A DNA stretch of 64,000 nucleotides from Streptomyces cyaneofuscatus (GTDB lineage Bacteria > Actinomycetota > Actinomycetes > Streptomycetales > Streptomycetaceae), in NCBI RefSeq assembly GCF_000718135.1, contig NZ_JOEM01000005.1, forward strand, positions 1 through 64,000, read 5' to 3'. Position numbers and translations under genes: made by a program. The notes under the pieces are model-generated. The model saw nothing but the letters and a program-made list of their open reading frames with translations. It was not told the DNA's origin and made no database searches. Below are positions 26,019 to 35,512 of the stretch, piece after piece. Within the stretch, counting starts at the first letter, position 1, and each line of letters starts with the position of its first letter.

Positions 26019-26764
26019 CGGACGATCCCGTGGGCCTCGGCGGCGGCCAGCCAGGACGGGAACTCCGCGACCAGCCGGTCGTACAGCTGGCTGTCCGGGA
26101 CCTTCCGGGGGGCGAGCCCGGCGTGGAAGTACCCGGCGTTGTCGACGACCCGCTTGGCCGGGACCGCCAGCTCGTCCAGCTTGCGCAGGAAGTCGAACTG
26201 GGTGCTGCGGGTGTCGCCGAACCCGACGAACTGCCAGAACAGCGGCAGCTTCGCGGCCTTGCAGAGGTAGCGCTCGGCGGCGGGCTTGCTGATCGGCCCG
26301 CCGTCCGTCTGGAAGACGACGAGCGCGGGCGCGGTGGAGCCGCTGTCGAGGTAGTGGTCGATGACCGCGTCCATCGCCAGGTGGTAGCTGGTCTTCCCCA
26401 TGTGCCCGAGGCCGGCCACGATCGCGTCGATCCGGCCGCGGTGGTTGTCGAGGGCGATGTCGGTGACCGCGTCGATGTCCGTGGAGAAGAAGACGACGGG
26501 CACCCGGCCGTCGTCGTCGAGGTTGGCCGAGAGCCCCAGCACCCGGTCGGCCAGCGCCTGGACGCTGCCGTCCTTGTAGTAGTCCCGCATGGAGCCGGAG
26601 TAGTCGAGGACCAGGTAGACGGCGGCCCGCCGTCCGTTCAGTCCGTGCTTCTCGAGCGAGATGCCGGCGCTCTTGTACAGGCTGACGAGGCCGGGAGCCG
26701 TCTCCTGGACCTTGGTCAGGCTGATGGCCGGCCCGGCGGCGGCCGCCGTGTTCACGCCGTGCAT
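26015..26764 (-). CDS. von Willebrand factor A domain protein, TerF-like
   Basis: Protein of 249 residues filled by one vWA domain. The MIDAS metal site reads DYSGSM near residues 54-59, with the downstream Thr (GKTSYHLAMDAV) and Asp (FQTDGGP) also present. This subclass (vWA-TerF-like) accompanies tellurium-resistance and stress proteins in many bacteria, but no other ter gene is visible here. No signal or membrane segment, so it is cytoplasmic. The ATG at 26764 follows AAGGGGGG. It overlaps the HutD gene downstream by 4 bp; what the pair does together is unknown. Confidence 0.85.
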   Translation of the reverse strand: MHGVNTAAAAGPAISLTKVQETAPGLVSLYKSAGISLEKHGLNGRRAAVYLVLDYSGSMRDYYKDGSVQALADRVLGLSANLDDDGRVPVVFFSTDIDAVTDIALDNHRGRIDAIVAGLGHMGKTSYHLAMDAVIDHYLDSGSTAPALVVFQTDGGPISKPAAERYLCKAAKLPLFWQFVGFGDTRSTQFDFLRKLDELAVPAKRVVDNAGYFHAGLAPRKVPDSQLYDRLVAEFPSWLAAAEAHGIVR

Positions 26765-26927
26765 GGCGCCCCCCTTGTGCGGTCCGTTTGCGCGGTCCGT
26801 GCTGTGCGGACCTGAAGCCTAGGCCACAGCCACGGACCCGGCTCCTGACTCTCCCTCACCCGTTCGCTATCTTGATCGCCGCCGCCCACACCGGCCCCGC
26901 AGCGCACTCCCAGTGAAGGAGCCGGTC
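26765..26927. promoter_or_regulatory. divergent promoter region (vWA gene / rhomboid gene)
   Basis: 163 bp between divergent genes. On the plus strand CTGACT and TATCTT are about 17 bp apart near 26845-26875 and could be a weak promoter for the rhomboid gene. Otherwise nothing recognisable. Confidence 0.3.
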
Positions 26928-27839
26928 ATGGAGGCCGCCGCCACCACGTGTTACCGCCATCCGTCGTACGAGACGTATGTCCGCTGCACCCGCTGCGAGC
27001 GCACCGTCTGCCCGGACTGCATGCACGAGGCCTCGGTCGGCTACCACTGCCCGGAGTGCGTGAAGGAGGGGCAGCGGTCGGTGCGGCGGGCCCGGACCGT
27101 GTTCGGCGGTGCGGTCTCCGGGGCGACGGCGCCCGTGGTGACGTACGTCCTGATGGCGCTGAACATCCTGGCCTACCTCGGCGAGGTGGTCCGGCCCGAG
27201 ATCGTGGACCGGTTCGCGGTGCTCGGCGCCGCGCTGACCGGGCCGGACGGGGAGCGGTACTACTACCGGGGCGATACGTTCGCCGGGTACGAGCTGACGG
27301 GCATCGCGGACGGCGAGTGGTACCGGCTGGTGACCGGGGCCTTCCTGCATCTGCCGCCGGACGCCTCGTTCGGGGTGATGCACCTGCTGTTCAACATGTT
27401 CGCGCTGTGGAACATCGGCCGGGTGGTGGAGGGGCAGCTCGGCCGGGCCCGCTATCTGGCGCTGTACCTGCTGTCGGCGGTGGGCGGTTCCGTGGTGGTG
27501 TATCTGCTGGCCCCGGACACCTCCACCGTGGGTGCCTCCGGTGCGGTCTTCGGGCTGGCCGCCGCGTTCTGGGTGATCAACCGGCGGCTCGGCCGGGACA
27601 TGGCGGCCGTGAACCGGTTCATGGCCGGGTTCCTGCTGTGGATGGTGCTCTCGGCCCTGTTCACCTCGTGGCAGGGGCACCTGGGCGGGCTGCTGACCGG
27701 GGCGCTGGTGACGTACGGGCTCGCCTACGCGCCGGCGAAGCTGCGGACCTGGCCGGTGCAGCTCGCGGGCGGGGCGGTGCTGCTGGGGCTGTTCGCGGTG
27801 GCGGTGGCGGTGAAGACCTCGGCGCTGACGGGCGGCTGA
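26928..27839 (+). CDS. rhomboid family intramembrane serine protease with N-terminal zinc ribbon
   Basis: Intramembrane protease of 303 residues. Residues 8-45 form a B-box-like zinc-binding module (C8, H11, C20, C23, C28, C31, H40, C41, C44). Six or more transmembrane segments follow from about residue 68. The catalytic dyad is Ser204 in VGASGAVFG and His251 in QGHLGG, with the conserved H-x-x-x-N loop (H152, N156). It should cleave transmembrane segments of membrane proteins; substrates are unknown. The ATG at 26928 follows GAAGGAG; an in-frame GTG at 26913 would place the start before that site. Confidence 0.93.
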   Translation: MEAAATTCYRHPSYETYVRCTRCERTVCPDCMHEASVGYHCPECVKEGQRSVRRARTVFGGAVSGATAPVVTYVLMALNILAYLGEVVRPEIVDRFAVLGAALTGPDGERYYYRGDTFAGYELTGIADGEWYRLVTGAFLHLPPDASFGVMHLLFNMFALWNIGRVVEGQLGRARYLALYLLSAVGGSVVVYLLAPDTSTVGASGAVFGLAAAFWVINRRLGRDMAAVNRFMAGFLLWMVLSALFTSWQGHLGGLLTGALVTYGLAYAPAKLRTWPVQLAGGAVLLGLFAVAVAVKTSALTGG

Positions 27840-28010
27840 CCGGCGGCTGAGCCGACCCGGGGCGGAACCGGCCCCGGACGCGCCACGGCGCCCGCTGGTG
27901 TCCGGTCGGGGACAGGCAGGCGCCGCGTTCAGTTCCGTACGCCGTTGTACGGGACGATCGAAGGGGGCTCACCCCCGGGCCGCGTGGCCCAGGGGGAACC
28001 CGGATGGTGC
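27840..28010. other. intergenic region between convergent rhomboid and gltD genes
   Basis: 171 bp between convergent stop codons. Only small imperfect hairpins are visible (for example CCGTAC/GTACGG near 27935-27953); one of them may terminate transcription. No gene seen. Confidence 0.4.
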
Positions 28011-29471
28011 TCAGACCAGCAGGGACCGGTCCGTCGGGCGGATCGGGGCCGGCAGGGCGCTGGTCCCGGTCAGGAAGCGGTCCACACCGCGGGCGGCGGA
28101 GCGGCCCTCGGCGATCGCCCAGACGATCAGCGACTGGCCGCGGCCCGCGTCACCGGCGACGTAGACGCCGTCGACGTTGGTCGCGTAGTTCTCGTCGCGG
28201 GCGATGTTGCCCCGCGCGTCGAGCTCCAGGCCGAACTGCTGGACCAGACCGTTGGACTGGTCGGTTCCGGTGAAGCCCATGGCGAGGGTGACGAGCTGCG
28301 CGGGGATGCGCCGCTCCGTGCCGGGCTTCTGCTCCAGCTTACCGTCCTTGAACTCGACCTCGACCAGGTGGAGGGCCGCGACGTTTCCGTCCTCGTCGCC
28401 CTCGAAGTGGGTGGTGGAGACGGAGTAGACCCGCTCGCCGCCCTCCTCGTGCGCGGAGGTGACCTTGTAGAGCATCGGGAAGGTCGGCCAGGGCTGGTTG
28501 GCGTTCCGGTCCTCGCCCGGCTTCGGCATGATCTCCAGCTGGGTGACGGAGGCCGCGCCCTGGCGGTGGGCGGTGCCCACGCAGTCGGCGCCGGTGTCGC
28601 CGCCGCCGATGACGACGACGTGCTTGCCGCCGGCGTGGATCGGGGCGACCGTCAGGTCACCCTCCTGCACCTTGTTGGCGAGCGGGAGGTACTCCATCGC
28701 GAAGTGGATGCCGCCCAGCTCACGGCCGGGGACCGGCAGGTCGCGGGAGACGGTGGCACCGGCCGCGATGACGACCGCGTCGTAGCGGCGGCGGAGCTTG
28801 GCGGCGTCGATGTCCTTGCCGATCTCCACCTCCGTACGGAACTTGGTGCCTTCCAGGCGCATCTGCTCGATGCGGCGGTTGATGTGCGACTTCTCCATCT
28901 TGAACTCGGGGATGCCGTAGCGCAGCAGGCCACCGATGCGGTCCGCGCGCTCGTAGACGGCGACGGTGTGGCCGGCCCGGGTCAGCTGCTGGGCGGCGGC
29001 GAGTCCCGCCGGGCCCGAGCCGATGACCGCGACGGTCTTGCCGGAGAGGCGCTCGGGCGGCTGCGGGGTGACGTCGCCGCTGTCCCACGCCTTGTCGATG
29101 ATGGAGACTTCGACGTTCTTGATGGTGACGGCCGGCTGGTTGATGCCGAGCACGCACGCCGACTCGCAGGGGGCCGGGCAGAGCCGCCCGGTGAACTCCG
29201 GGAAGTTGTTCGTGGCGTGCAGCCGCTCGGAGGCGGCGGTCCAGTCCCCGCGGTAGGCGTAGTCGTTCCACTCGGGGATGAGGTTGCCCAGCGGACAGCC
29301 GTTGTGGCAGAACGGGATGCCGCAGTCCATGCAGCGGCCGGCCTGCTTGCTGATGATCGGGAGCAGCGAGCCCGGAACGTAGACCTCGTTCCAGTCCTTG
29401 ACGCGCTCGGCCACGGGGCGGGTCTGGGCGACCTCGCGTCCGGTGGTCAGGAAGCCCTTGGGGTCAGCCAT
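28011..29471 (-). CDS. gltD: glutamate synthase (NADPH) small subunit
   Basis: Beta subunit of GOGAT, 486 residues, which passes electrons from NADPH through FAD and iron-sulfur centres to GltB. The N-terminal cysteine clusters for two [4Fe-4S] centres are intact ([17 protein letters not shown] and [13 protein letters not shown]), followed by the FAD site [10 protein letters not shown] and the NADPH site GGGDTGADC. Length is normal. Its start overlaps the gltB 3' end by 8 bp, so the two subunits are translationally coupled. Glutamate synthase is the central entry of ammonia nitrogen together with glutamine synthetase. Confidence 0.98.
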   Translation of the reverse strand: MADPKGFLTTGREVAQTRPVAERVKDWNEVYVPGSLLPIISKQAGRCMDCGIPFCHNGCPLGNLIPEWNDYAYRGDWTAASERLHATNNFPEFTGRLCPAPCESACVLGINQPAVTIKNVEVSIIDKAWDSGDVTPQPPERLSGKTVAVIGSGPAGLAAAQQLTRAGHTVAVYERADRIGGLLRYGIPEFKMEKSHINRRIEQMRLEGTKFRTEVEIGKDIDAAKLRRRYDAVVIAAGATVSRDLPVPGRELGGIHFAMEYLPLANKVQEGDLTVAPIHAGGKHVVVIGGGDTGADCVGTAHRQGAASVTQLEIMPKPGEDRNANQPWPTFPMLYKVTSAHEEGGERVYSVSTTHFEGDEDGNVAALHLVEVEFKDGKLEQKPGTERRIPAQLVTLAMGFTGTDQSNGLVQQFGLELDARGNIARDENYATNVDGVYVAGDAGRGQSLIVWAIAEGRSAARGVDRFLTGTSALPAPIRPTDRSLLV

Positions 29472-32400
29472 TGGTCGCCGCCTCCATCATCTTCTCGGTG
29501 GTCTCCTGCTCGGAGAGACCGGCGAGCTCAGCGGCGTCCTTGGCGGCGAGCACTGCCTTGTACGTGGACGGGATGATCTTGCTGAAGCGGGTCACGGCGG
29601 TGTCCCACTCGGCGAGGAGCTTCTCCGCGACGGTGGAGCCGGTCTCCTCGTGGTGGCGGCGCACGACGTCGTGCAGCCACTGCCGGTCGGTGTCGGTGAG
29701 CTCCTCGATCGCGCCGAGGTTGCCCACGTTGACGTTGTCGCGGTCGAGGTCGATGACGTACGCGACGCCGCCCGACATACCGGCGGCGAAGTTGCGGCCG
29801 GTCTCGCCGAGGACGACGGCGTGGCCGCCGGTCATGTACTCGCAGCCGTGGTCGCCGACGCCTTCGGAGACGACGGTCGCGCCGGAGTTGCGGACGCAGA
29901 AGCGTTCGCCGGTGCGGCCGCGGAGGAAGAGTTCGCCGCCGGTGGCGCCGTAGCCGATGGTGTTGCCCGCGATGGTGCTGTACTCGGCGAGGTGGTCGGC
30001 GCCCCGGTCCGGGCGGACGATCACGCGGCCGCCGGAGAGGCCCTTGCCGACGTAGTCGTTGGCGTCGCCCTCCAGGCGAAGGGTGACCCCGCTCGGGAGG
30101 AAGGCGCCGAAGGACTGGCCGGCCGAGCCGGTGAAGGTGATGTCGATGGTGTTCTCGGGCAGGCCCGCACCGCCGAACTTCTTGGTCACCTCGTGGCCGA
30201 GCATGGTGCCGACCGTGCGGTTGATGTTGCGGATGGCGACCTGGGCCCGGACCGGCTGGGCGGCCTCGGGGGTGTCGGCGCCGAGCGCGTCGGCGGCCAG
30301 CTTGATCAGCTGGTTGTCGAGCGCCTTGGTCAGACCGTGGTCCTGCTCGACGATCCGGTGGCGGACCGCGCCCTCGGGCAGCTCGGGGACGTAGAAGAGC
30401 GGGGCGAGGTCGAGGCCCTGCGCCTTCCAGTGGGAGACGGCCCGGTCGGTGTCGAGGAGCTCGGCGTGGCCGACGGCCTCCTCGATGGTGCGGAAGCCCA
30501 GCTCCGCGAGGATCTCGCGGACCTCTTCGGCGATGAACTCGAAGAAGTTGACGACGTACTCGGCCTTGCCGGAGAACCGGTCGCGGAGGACCGGGTTCTG
30601 GGTGGCGATGCCGACCGGGCAGGTGTCCAGGTGGCAGACGCGCATCATGACGCAGCCGGAGACGACGAGCGGCGCGGTCGCGAAACCGAACTCCTCGGCG
30701 CCCAGCAGCGCGGCGATGACGACGTCGCGGCCGGTCTTCAGCTGGCCGTCGGTCTGCACGACGATGCGGTCGCGCAGGCCGTTGAGCAGCAGGGTCTGCT
30801 GGGTCTCGGCGAGGCCGAGCTCCCAGGGGCCGCCCGCGTGCTTGAGGGAGGTGAGCGGGGACGCGCCCGTTCCGCCGTCGTGGCCGGAGATGAGGACGAC
30901 GTCCGCGTGGGCCTTGGAGACACCGGCGGCGACCGTGCCGACGCCGACCTCGGAGACCAGCTTCACGTGGATGCGGGCCTGCGGGTTGGCGTTCTTCAGG
31001 TCGTGGATCAGCTGGGCGAGGTCTTCGATGGAGTAGATGTCGTGGTGCGGCGGCGGCGAGATGAGGCCGACGCCGGGCGTCGAGTGACGCGTCTTGGCGA
31101 CCCACGGGTAGACCTTGTGGCCGGGCAGCTGGCCGCCCTCGCCGGGCTTGGCGCCCTGCGCCATCTTGATCTGGATGTCGTCCGCGTTGACCAGGTATTC
31201 GCTGGTCACACCGAAGCGGCCGGAGGCGACCTGCTTGATGGACGAGCGGCGCGCCGGGTCGTACAGGCGGTCGGGGTCCTCGCCGCCCTCGCCGGTGTTG
31301 GACTTGCCGCCGAGCTGGTTCATCGCGATGGCGAGCGTCTCGTGCGCCTCGCGGGAGATCGAGCCGTACGACATGGCGCCGGTGGAGAACCGCTTGACGA
31401 TCTCGGAGGCGGGCTCGACCTCCTCGATGGAGATCGGGGCGCGGCCGGAGGTGAAGCCGAAGAGGCCGCGGAGCGTCATCAGGCGCTCGGACTGCTCGTT
31501 CACCCGGTCCGTGTACTGCTTGAAGATGTCGTAGCGCCGGTTGCGGGTGGCGTGCTGGAGGCGGAACACCGTCTCCGGGTCGAACAGGTGCGGCTCGCCC
31601 TCGCGGCGCCACTGGTACTCGCCGCCGATCTCCAGCGCGCGGTGCGAGGCCGCGATGCCGGAGGCGGGGTAGGCCTTGGTGTGCCGGGCGGCGACCTCCT
31701 TGGCGATGACCTCCAGACCGGCGCCGCCGATCTTGGTGGCGGTGCCGTTGAAGTACGTCGCGACGAACTCCTCGTCCAGGCCGACGGCCTCGAAGACCTG
31801 GGCGCCGCGGTAGGAGGCGACGGTGGAGATGCCCATCTTGGACATGACCTTGAGGACGCCCTTGCCGAGCGCGTAGATCAGGTTCCGGATGGCCTGCTCG
31901 GCCTCGATGCCCTCGATGAAGGTGCCGGCGCGGACCAGGTCCTCGACGGACTCCATCGCGAGGTACGGGTTGACCGCGGCGGCGCCGTAGCCGATGAGCA
32001 GGGCGACGTGGTGGACCTCGCGGACGTCCCCGGCCTCGACCAGCAGGCCCACCTGGGTGCGCTGCTTGGTGCGGATGAGGTGGTGGTGGACGGCGGAGGT
32101 GAGCAGCAGCGAGGGGATCGGGGCGTGCTCGGCGTCGGAGTGCCGGTCGGAGAGGACGATGAGGCGGGCGCCGTCCTCGATGGCGGTGTCGACCTCGGTG
32201 CAGATCTCCTCCAGCCGGGCGGCCAGGGCGTCGCCGCCGCCGCTCACCCGGTAGAGGCCGGCGAGGGTGGCGGCCTTCATGCCCGGCATGTCGCCGTCGG
32301 CGTTGATGTGTATCAGCTTGGCCAGCTCGTCGTTGTCGATCACCGGGAACGGCAGCGTGACGCTGCGGGCCGCGGCGGCGGTCGGCTCCAGGATGTTGCC

Positions 32401-34023
32401 CTGGGGGCCGAGCGAGGAGCGCAGCGAGGTGACGAGCTCCTCGCGGATGGCGTCCAGCGGCGGGTTGGTGACCTGGGCGAAGAGCTGGGTGAAGTAGTCG
32501 AAGAGGAGCCGGGGGCGCTCGGAGAGCGCGGCGATCGGCGAGTCGGTGCCCATGGAGCCGAGCGGCTCACCGGCGGTGCGGGCCATCGGCGCGAGGATGA
32601 CGCGCAGCTCTTCCTCGGTGTAGCCGAAGGTCTGCTGGCGGCGGGTGACCGAGGCGTGGGTGTGCACGATGTGCTCACGCTCGGGCAGGTCGCTCAGCTC
32701 GATCTCGCCGGTCTGGAGCCACTCCTGGTACGGCTGCTCGGCGGCGAGGGACGCCTTGATCTCGTCGTCCTCGATGATGCGGTGCTCCGCGGTGTCGACG
32801 AGGAACATCCTGCCGGGCTGGAGGCGGCCCTTGCGGACGACCTTCGCCGGGTCGATGTCCAGGACGCCGACCTCGGAGGAGAGCACGACGAGGCCGTCGT
32901 CGGTGACCCAGTAGCGGCCGGGGCGCAGACCGTTGCGGTCGAGGACCGCGCCGACCTGGACGCCGTCGGTGAAGGTGACGCAGGCCGGGCCGTCCCAGGG
33001 CTCCATCATCGCGGCGTGGTACTGGTAGAAGGCGCGCCGGGCCGGGTCCATCGAGTCGTGGTTCTCCCACGCCTCGGGGACCATCATCAGCACCGAGTGC
33101 GGCAGCGAGCGCCCGCCGAGGTGGAGCAGCTCCAGGACCTCGTCGAAGGAGGCCGAGTCGGAGGCGTCCGGGGTGCAGACGGGGAAGATCCGGTCCAGCT
33201 GCTCGGAGCCGAAGAGGCTGGAGGCGAGCTGGGACTCGCGGGCCTTCATCCAGTTGCGGTTGCCCTTGACCGTGTTGATCTCGCCGTTGTGCGCGACGAA
33301 GCGGTACGGGTGGGCCAGCGGCCAGCTCGGGAAGGTGTTGGTGGAGAAGCGGGAGTGGACCAACGCGACCGTGGAGGCGAAGCGACGGTCGGAGAGGTCC
33401 GGGAAGAACGGCTCCAGCTGCCCGGTGGTGAGCATGCCCTTGTAGACGATGGTGCGGGCGGAGAGCGAGGGGAAGTACACCCCGGCCTCACGCTCGGCAC
33501 GCTTGCGCAGGACGAACGCCTTGCGGTCCAGGACGATGCCGGCGGACTCGCCGTCGGCGACGAAGACCTGGCGGAACTCGGGCATGGTGGCGCGGGCGCC
33601 GTTGCCGAGGAGTGCGGGGGTGACCGGGACGTCGCGCCAGCCGAGGACCGTGAGGCCCTCCTGGGTGGCGATCTCCTCGATCGTGCGGACGGCCTCGGTG
33701 GAGCCGTCGGCGGGGAGGAAGGCGATACCGACGGCGTACGAACCCGCCTCGGGAAGCTCGAAAGGGGTCTCGGCGCGCAGGAAGGCGTCGGGGACCTGGC
33801 ACAGGATGCCGGCGCCGTCGCCGGAGTCGGGCTCGGAGCCGGTGGCGCCGCGGTGTTCGAGGTTGCGCAGTACGGTCAGCGCCTGCTCGACCAGCTCATG
33901 GCTGGCCACACCGGTCAGAGTGGCCACGAACCCGACGCCACAGGCGTCGTGCTCGTTACGGGGGTCGTACATCCCCTGCTGGGCGGGGCGACCGTCCATG
34001 GGCGACCAGGCGTCGATACGCAT
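29464..34023 (-). CDS. gltB: glutamate synthase large subunit
   Basis: Alpha subunit of GOGAT, 1519 residues. An N-terminal propeptide of about 27 residues precedes the Ntn-amidotransferase nucleophile in [10 protein letters not shown], which is exposed by autoprocessing. The central and FMN-binding domains follow ([33 protein letters not shown]), with the 3Fe-4S cysteines in [15 protein letters not shown] and the C-terminal GXGXG beta-helix. It converts glutamine plus 2-oxoglutarate to two glutamates with GltD. The ATG at 34023 is preceded by GGGAG. The long upstream region contains repeats and GlnR-like half sites, described separately. Confidence 0.98.
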   Translation of the reverse strand: MRIDAWSPMDGRPAQQGMYDPRNEHDACGVGFVATLTGVASHELVEQALTVLRNLEHRGATGSEPDSGDGAGILCQVPDAFLRAETPFELPEAGSYAVGIAFLPADGSTEAVRTIEEIATQEGLTVLGWRDVPVTPALLGNGARATMPEFRQVFVADGESAGIVLDRKAFVLRKRAEREAGVYFPSLSARTIVYKGMLTTGQLEPFFPDLSDRRFASTVALVHSRFSTNTFPSWPLAHPYRFVAHNGEINTVKGNRNWMKARESQLASSLFGSEQLDRIFPVCTPDASDSASFDEVLELLHLGGRSLPHSVLMMVPEAWENHDSMDPARRAFYQYHAAMMEPWDGPACVTFTDGVQVGAVLDRNGLRPGRYWVTDDGLVVLSSEVGVLDIDPAKVVRKGRLQPGRMFLVDTAEHRIIEDDEIKASLAAEQPYQEWLQTGEIELSDLPEREHIVHTHASVTRRQQTFGYTEEELRVILAPMARTAGEPLGSMGTDSPIAALSERPRLLFDYFTQLFAQVTNPPLDAIREELVTSLRSSLGPQGNILEPTAAAARSVTLPFPVIDNDELAKLIHINADGDMPGMKAATLAGLYRVSGGGDALAARLEEICTEVDTAIEDGARLIVLSDRHSDAEHAPIPSLLLTSAVHHHLIRTKQRTQVGLLVEAGDVREVHHVALLIGYGAAAVNPYLAMESVEDLVRAGTFIEGIEAEQAIRNLIYALGKGVLKVMSKMGISTVASYRGAQVFEAVGLDEEFVATYFNGTATKIGGAGLEVIAKEVAARHTKAYPASGIAASHRALEIGGEYQWRREGEPHLFDPETVFRLQHATRNRRYDIFKQYTDRVNEQSERLMTLRGLFGFTSGRAPISIEEVEPASEIVKRFSTGAMSYGSISREAHETLAIAMNQLGGKSNTGEGGEDPDRLYDPARRSSIKQVASGRFGVTSEYLVNADDIQIKMAQGAKPGEGGQLPGHKVYPWVAKTRHSTPGVGLISPPPHHDIYSIEDLAQLIHDLKNANPQARIHVKLVSEVGVGTVAAGVSKAHADVVLISGHDGGTGASPLTSLKHAGGPWELGLAETQQTLLLNGLRDRIVVQTDGQLKTGRDVVIAALLGAEEFGFATAPLVVSGCVMMRVCHLDTCPVGIATQNPVLRDRFSGKAEYVVNFFEFIAEEVREILAELGFRTIEEAVGHAELLDTDRAVSHWKAQGLDLAPLFYVPELPEGAVRHRIVEQDHGLTKALDNQLIKLAADALGADTPEAAQPVRAQVAIRNINRTVGTMLGHEVTKKFGGAGLPENTIDITFTGSAGQSFGAFLPSGVTLRLEGDANDYVGKGLSGGRVIVRPDRGADHLAEYSTIAGNTIGYGATGGELFLRGRTGERFCVRNSGATVVSEGVGDHGCEYMTGGHAVVLGETGRNFAAGMSGGVAYVIDLDRDNVNVGNLGAIEELTDTDRQWLHDVVRRHHEETGSTVAEKLLAEWDTAVTRFSKIIPSTYKAVLAAKDAAELAGLSEQETTEKMMEAATNG

Positions 34024-34085
34024 CGGCTCTCCCGTCGTCGTCGTGGCATTTGCGGTGCCGAGGGACGACGTTGGCCCTCTGCGAA

Positions 34086-34101
34086 ATTTCGTGCAGGTTA
34101 C
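34086..34101 (-). promoter_or_regulatory. candidate GlnR half box
   Basis: On the minus strand GTAAC-N6-GAAAT fits the GlnR a-b half motif gTnAc-N6-GaAAc with one mismatch, 63 bp before the gltB start. The neighbouring second half is not present, so it is only a candidate. Confidence 0.35.
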
Positions 34102-34110
34102 ATGATGGGG

Positions 34111-34126
34111 CGCTTCTCAAGAAGCG
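34111..34126. promoter_or_regulatory. perfect palindrome upstream of gltB
   Basis: CGCTTCT-CA-AGAAGCG, 7-bp arms with a 2-bp centre, about 90 bp before the gltB start, where a dimeric regulator could bind. No family assignment. Confidence 0.45.
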
Positions 34127-34156
34127 GAAGGCTTGTTCCAACATACGGACACCGTG

Positions 34157-34197
34157 GTGACCGGAAGTGACTGGGTGACCAGAGGTGACCGGTTGAC
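34157..34197. repeat. GTGAC direct-repeat cluster upstream of gltB
   Basis: Five GTGAC or TTGAC pentamers start at 34157, 34167, 34175, 34185 and 34193, with alternating spacing of 10 and 8 bp, equal to an 18-bp unit repeated 2.3 times. The regular phase suggests a multi-site operator of gltBD. Confidence 0.6.
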
Positions 34198-34301
34198 CAG
34201 GGGGTGGGTCGCTGTCGGAACGATCGGCGCCCGGGGGACCCGCAGAGAGCAGGCGTCGTTGCCTGCGGTGCCTACGGCTCATGCCCGGCGGCAAAGGAAA
34301 C

Positions 34302-34317
34302 GAAACCACCGAGTAAC
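34302..34317 (+). promoter_or_regulatory. candidate GlnR half box
   Basis: GAAAC-CACCGA-GTAAC is an exact match to the b1-N6-a2 part of the GlnR consensus (GaAAc-N6-gTnAc). Flanking a1 and b2 sites are not recognisable. It lies about 280 bp from the gltB start. Confidence 0.4.
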
Positions 34318-34491
34318 GGCTACTTATGTGTAGCCCTGCATAGAGTCTCATTTTACGGCCGCCGGGCCGCTCCCGCCCAGAGGGCGGTGCCAAGACGTAC
34401 GTCACACGGGTTGCCGCACGGTTAAGCCGTTCGGGCGGGTTCGTTACGCCGTACGCCCCGCGCCGCCCCGCCGCGGACACGGCCTCTCCCG

Positions 34492-35223
34492 TCAGCCGAC
34501 CGCCACACCGAACAGGGTGCCGAGCCCGTACGTCAGCGCCGCCGCCCCACCACCGAGGGCGAGCTGCCGCAGGCCGCTGAACCACCAGCTGCGGGCCGTC
34601 ACCCGGGCCACCACCGCACCGCACCCGAAGAGGCCGAGCAGGGCCAGGGCCACCGAGGGCCACAGGGCGCTCGCTCCGAGCAGATACGGCAGGACGGGCA
34701 GCAGGGCGCCGAGCGCGAAGGCGCCGAAGGAGGAGACGGCGGCCACCAGCGGGGAGGGCAGGTCGTTCGGGTCGATGCCCAGCTCCTCGCGGGCGTGGAT
34801 CTCCAGCGCCTGCTCCGGGTCGCGCGAGAGCTGCCGGGCCACCTCGCCGGCCAGCGGGGCGTCCACGCCCCGGGCCTCGTAGAGCGCGGCGAGCTCGGCC
34901 ATCTCGTCCTGGGGGTGCTTGCGCAGCTCCCGGCGCTCGACGGCCAGCTCGGCCTCGACCAGCTCACGCTGGGAGGCGACGGAGGTGTACTCACCGGCCG
35001 CCATGGAGAACGCCCCGGCGGCCAGCCCCGCGAGCCCGGTGATCACGATGGTCTGCTGGGAGACCGCACCGCCCGCGACACCGGTCATCAGGGCGAGGTT
35101 GGAGACCAGGCCGTCCATGGCACCGAAGACGGCGGGGCGCAGCCAGCCGCCGTTCACATCCCGGTGGGTGTGGTTGTCCCGGTGCGCCTCGTGCAGGACG
35201 GCGTCGGTCTCGATGATGGCCAC
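34492..35223 (-). CDS. VIT1/CCC1 family iron/manganese transporter-like membrane protein
   Basis: Membrane protein of 243 residues. It contains VFGAMDGLVSNLALMTGVAGG and GLAGLAAGAFSMAAGEYTSVASQRE in the first half, the conserved metal-transport helices of the vacuolar iron transporter family, then a charged cytoplasmic helix pair (about residues 85-160) and three C-terminal transmembrane segments. These proteins move Fe2+ or Mn2+ out of the cytosol. The GTG at 35223, preceded by GGGAG, was chosen; an in-frame ATG at 35301 would add 26 residues of unlikely composition. No iron-box consensus was found. Metal specificity is inferred from family only. Confidence 0.85.
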   Translation of the reverse strand: MAIIETDAVLHEAHRDNHTHRDVNGGWLRPAVFGAMDGLVSNLALMTGVAGGAVSQQTIVITGLAGLAAGAFSMAAGEYTSVASQRELVEAELAVERRELRKHPQDEMAELAALYEARGVDAPLAGEVARQLSRDPEQALEIHAREELGIDPNDLPSPLVAAVSSFGAFALGALLPVLPYLLGASALWPSVALALLGLFGCGAVVARVTARSWWFSGLRQLALGGGAAALTYGLGTLFGVAVG

Positions 35224-35512
35224 GGTCTGCGTCTCCCTGCTCCCCCGGTGGGCTGTCGACCCCGCCGAGTGGTTGCCTGTACAACTTTCGACAAAGTCCA
35301 AGGTACGCCGGACGGGCGACCTCCGCCAGCAAGGCAGGCCTGGCTTACCACCCCTCTGACCTGCGAAGAAAGGCCAGCCTCAGCTCCGTACCGGGGTCAT
35401 CCGACCGGCCCCTTTCTGCCGCTGTCCGGCCTCCGGTCACGTTCCGCGTGGCAGATATGCGCAAGAGCCCGGAATCGGACTCGGACGCGCCGGACGAGCG
35501 GAGGGCGACGCC
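35224..35512. promoter_or_regulatory. divergent promoter region (VIT gene / ADP-ribosylglycohydrolase operon)
   Basis: 289 bp between divergent genes. A short palindrome ACTTT-CGAC-AAAGT at 35284-35297 lies upstream of the VIT gene and could be an operator. The promoter of the seven-gene operon must lie in 35320-35490; I could not define it. Confidence 0.4.

Larger units (their letters stand above)
34024..34491. promoter_or_regulatory. 468-bp upstream region of gltB
   Basis: Longest gene-free stretch in the window, between gltB and the VIT-family gene. It is AT-richer than the average. From the gltB side it contains a GlnR-like half box (34086-34101), a perfect palindrome CGCTTCT-CA-AGAAGCG (34111-34126), a GTGAC repeat cluster (34157-34197) and a second GlnR-like half box (34302-34317). 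I saw no convincing small gene; the short open frames lack ribosome sites. Confidence 0.6.

Noticed and set aside
29398..34170. 1590-codon plus-strand frame opposite gltB
   Set aside because: Same kind of shadow; gltB with its full set of motifs occupies the other strand.
35224..35350. Iron-box (DtxR/DmdR-type) operator before the VIT gene
   Set aside because: The palindromic CAGGCCTG area near 35336 does not fit the 19-bp consensus; only a short unrelated palindrome is present.
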